From NCBI RefSeq assembly GCF_964340395.1, contig NC_135566.1, forward strand, positions 16,572,501 through 16,590,000: a stretch of DNA of 17,500 bases, written 5' to 3'. The DNA comes from Glandiceps talaboti (lineage: Eukaryota; Hemichordata; Enteropneusta; Spengelidae). Shown piece by piece: positions 16,193 to 17,500 of this stretch (its first letter is position 1; every line of letters begins with the position of its first letter). A program made the translations under genes and the position numbers. The notes under the pieces were generated by a model. It did not search any database. It was not told the DNA's origin and saw only the letters and a program-made list of their open reading frames with translations.

Positions 16193-16295
16193 ATGTCAGC
16201 GGCCGACGACAAGAAATCGCAAGGTCGAACTGCCAAAGAGAGTAAGTTTCGCTCTGCCAAAGAGGCGAGCAAGTTTCGCCCTGCCAAAGATTCGG
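16193..16295 (+). CDS. ADCY10: sAC-like exon 1: repetitive basic N-terminal leader
   Basis: MSAADDKKSQGRTAKESKFR followed by SAKEASKFRPAKDS. Three units of about 24-27 nt start at GCCAAAGA. The third unit is cut by the donor GTAAGT at 16296. An identical GTAAGT lies in the first unit at 16242-16247 and would also leave the exon in phase 1. Confidence 0.8.
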
Positions 16296-16786
16296 GTAAG
16301 TTTTTAGTTTCTGTATTTTTGTTTGTTTGTTATTATTATCATTATTACAATTTCCGTGACAAGTCGTAAAAGACGTGTCCCTTTAATCTTTTTTTTTCAG
16401 TCTCGTTCATATCTTGATTTAAAATGGTGAAATTATCATATTGCGTTGTTGTTTTTGGTATATTGAACTAGAATAGTGCGTGCTACTTTTGATGAAATAT
16501 GATATTTTCAGAATTTTCCCTAACCGTGCTTTAATTAATGGCCAAAGAATGAAAACCTGTACCAACGTATAAAAATGTATTGAAATTAGACCAAGGGTTG
16601 AATTCTGCACTGCGTGACTGTTAATTCTTACAATTTTTTCTTCTACATTGAATATCATTCTTTATTTAGATCGCATTAATCAAATAGTAACACATATACC
16701 AGATGTCGTCATCAAACAAGGTCTTCAGAAGAAGTTGCCCTACACAAAACCCATTTTTGGTGTTTTGATGTTTGCTGACGTTTCAG
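16193..16786 (+). CDS. ADCY10: soluble adenylyl cyclase (ADCY10/sAC-like), 5' part only
   Basis: Class III adenylyl cyclase of the bicarbonate- and calcium-stimulated soluble type, acting in cytosol, cilia/flagella and reportedly mitochondria. Two exons are visible, 16193-16295 and 16670-16786, joined by a GTAAGT...TTTAG intron in phase 1 (G+AT gives Asp35). Exon 2 gives RINQIVTHIPDVVI, then KPIFGVLMFADVSG, closely resembling the start of cyclase domain C1 in human ADCY10 (HLPDLIV, then FDGVLMFVDISG). Asp71 in FADVSG is the expected first metal-binding aspartate. Exon 1 encodes a 34-residue Lys/Arg-rich leader with a short repeat. The start is the first in-frame ATG, with A at -3. The gene continues beyond the window. 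The remaining C1, C2 and the long regulatory region are not seen. Confidence 0.85.
16670..16786 (+). CDS. ADCY10: sAC-like exon 2: start of cyclase domain C1
   Basis: A 117-nt exon after acceptor CTTTATTTAG, ending TTTCAG before GTAAGA. It encodes residues 35-73 and the first base of the Gly that completes FADVSG. This Gly split (phase 1) fits continuation into the FTAMTEK-like segment of sAC. Confidence 0.88.
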
Positions 16787-17500
16787 GTAAGATTGACCAC
16801 CAGGTAAACTTACAAGAGCTATACAAAGAATCGTTTATACTGTACCTATGTACGCGAGTACCAGTATTGGTGCTCAAATTGTACGTCTACGATACAGATA
16901 CAGACCTTCAAACCATGTACCAGAGCTCATCACAAACACTGTATGTAAACACATAGGACATCGATTCCACATTCAAATCATCATATCATCAAATCAAACA
17001 TTTATATCACAACGTGAATCATGCCAGATCTTGAGTATATAAAGGCGTTATGTTCTAAAATCTTTATATGTAAAACTTAAACCAGTGCAGACTATTGATA
17101 GTATGGTGAGATTTCAGATAAGTCTTGGGGTGGTCTGAGGTAGTGGCCATAAGAATAAAGGACTATGGGTATCATATTAGAAAGGGGTTAATTTAGGTGA
17201 TAAATTGTCTCCCCTGTCCGCCCGGAAAGGGACCTTTAAAGTTTTTGCAACGAGATTTCATCATATCTCGCCCCAGCGTATGAAGTGTTAATGTGTGCCT
17301 CAGTGATAATAGTATGGGGGTATGGATTGACTTGTTGAGAAGAAACAACACAACGATGAAATTAGAGTGTCTGTTTATCATCTGACAATGACTTTTCTGA
17401 AAGGTTCGGTTTCCATAACAACGTAACAAATCAGATTACACTGAAATCAGACATTCCCGATTACATGACATTGTTGTCACTATTATGGTAAAGATGAAAC
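16787..17500 (+). other. intron 2 of the sAC-like gene, partial; no exon found
   Basis: Starts with GTAAGA. I searched for a continuation resembling the F(T/S)xMTE segment after the DVSG motif and saw none. ORFs here are short and lack splice signals. No clear repeats were found. Confidence 0.5.

Overview
The window is AT-rich, intron-rich animal nuclear DNA. All junctions I could test are GT-AG, introns run about 0.4-1.2 kb, and most of the rest is tandem repeats and short inverted-repeat (MITE-like) elements. There are no operons or ribosome binding sites. I can support a non-vertebrate metazoan but not name the species.

Layout. Positions 1-362 (+) are the last intron and last coding exon of a gene I do not recognise. 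Positions 363-6420 hold no confident gene. They contain a 24-bp minisatellite with a higher-order repeat, a TTAA-flanked MITE, several foldback elements, a dispersed repeat, mononucleotide tracts, a decayed tandem repeat split by a small transposon with a 9-bp target duplication, and a 54-bp minisatellite. One weak 57-codon ORF (3920-4093) may be coding.

The core of the window is a complete ten-exon ERAL1 gene (mitochondrial Era-like GTPase, 12S rRNA chaperone) on the minus strand, 16010 down to 6421. I assembled it exon by exon: every junction keeps frame, giving 619 residues. It has an arginine-rich, acid-free N-terminus, the G1 P-loop, DTPG, NKTD, an SAL G5 motif and a C-terminal KH domain. 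It carries an unusually long charged insertion between G4 and G5 and a degenerate KH GxxG loop. Its introns are loaded with foldback elements, microsatellites and two perfect nuclear-receptor-like DR1 sites.

On the plus strand, 182 bp from the ERAL1 start codon, begins a second recognisable gene: the first two exons of a soluble adenylyl cyclase (ADCY10/sAC-like), ending just after the first metal-binding aspartate motif of cyclase domain C1 and running off the right edge. The two genes share a CpG-richer intergenic segment, a likely bidirectional promoter. Since sAC senses bicarbonate and ERAL1 is needed for mitoribosome assembly, co-regulation is plausible but is inference.

I found no tRNA, rRNA, CRISPR array or autonomous transposase gene.
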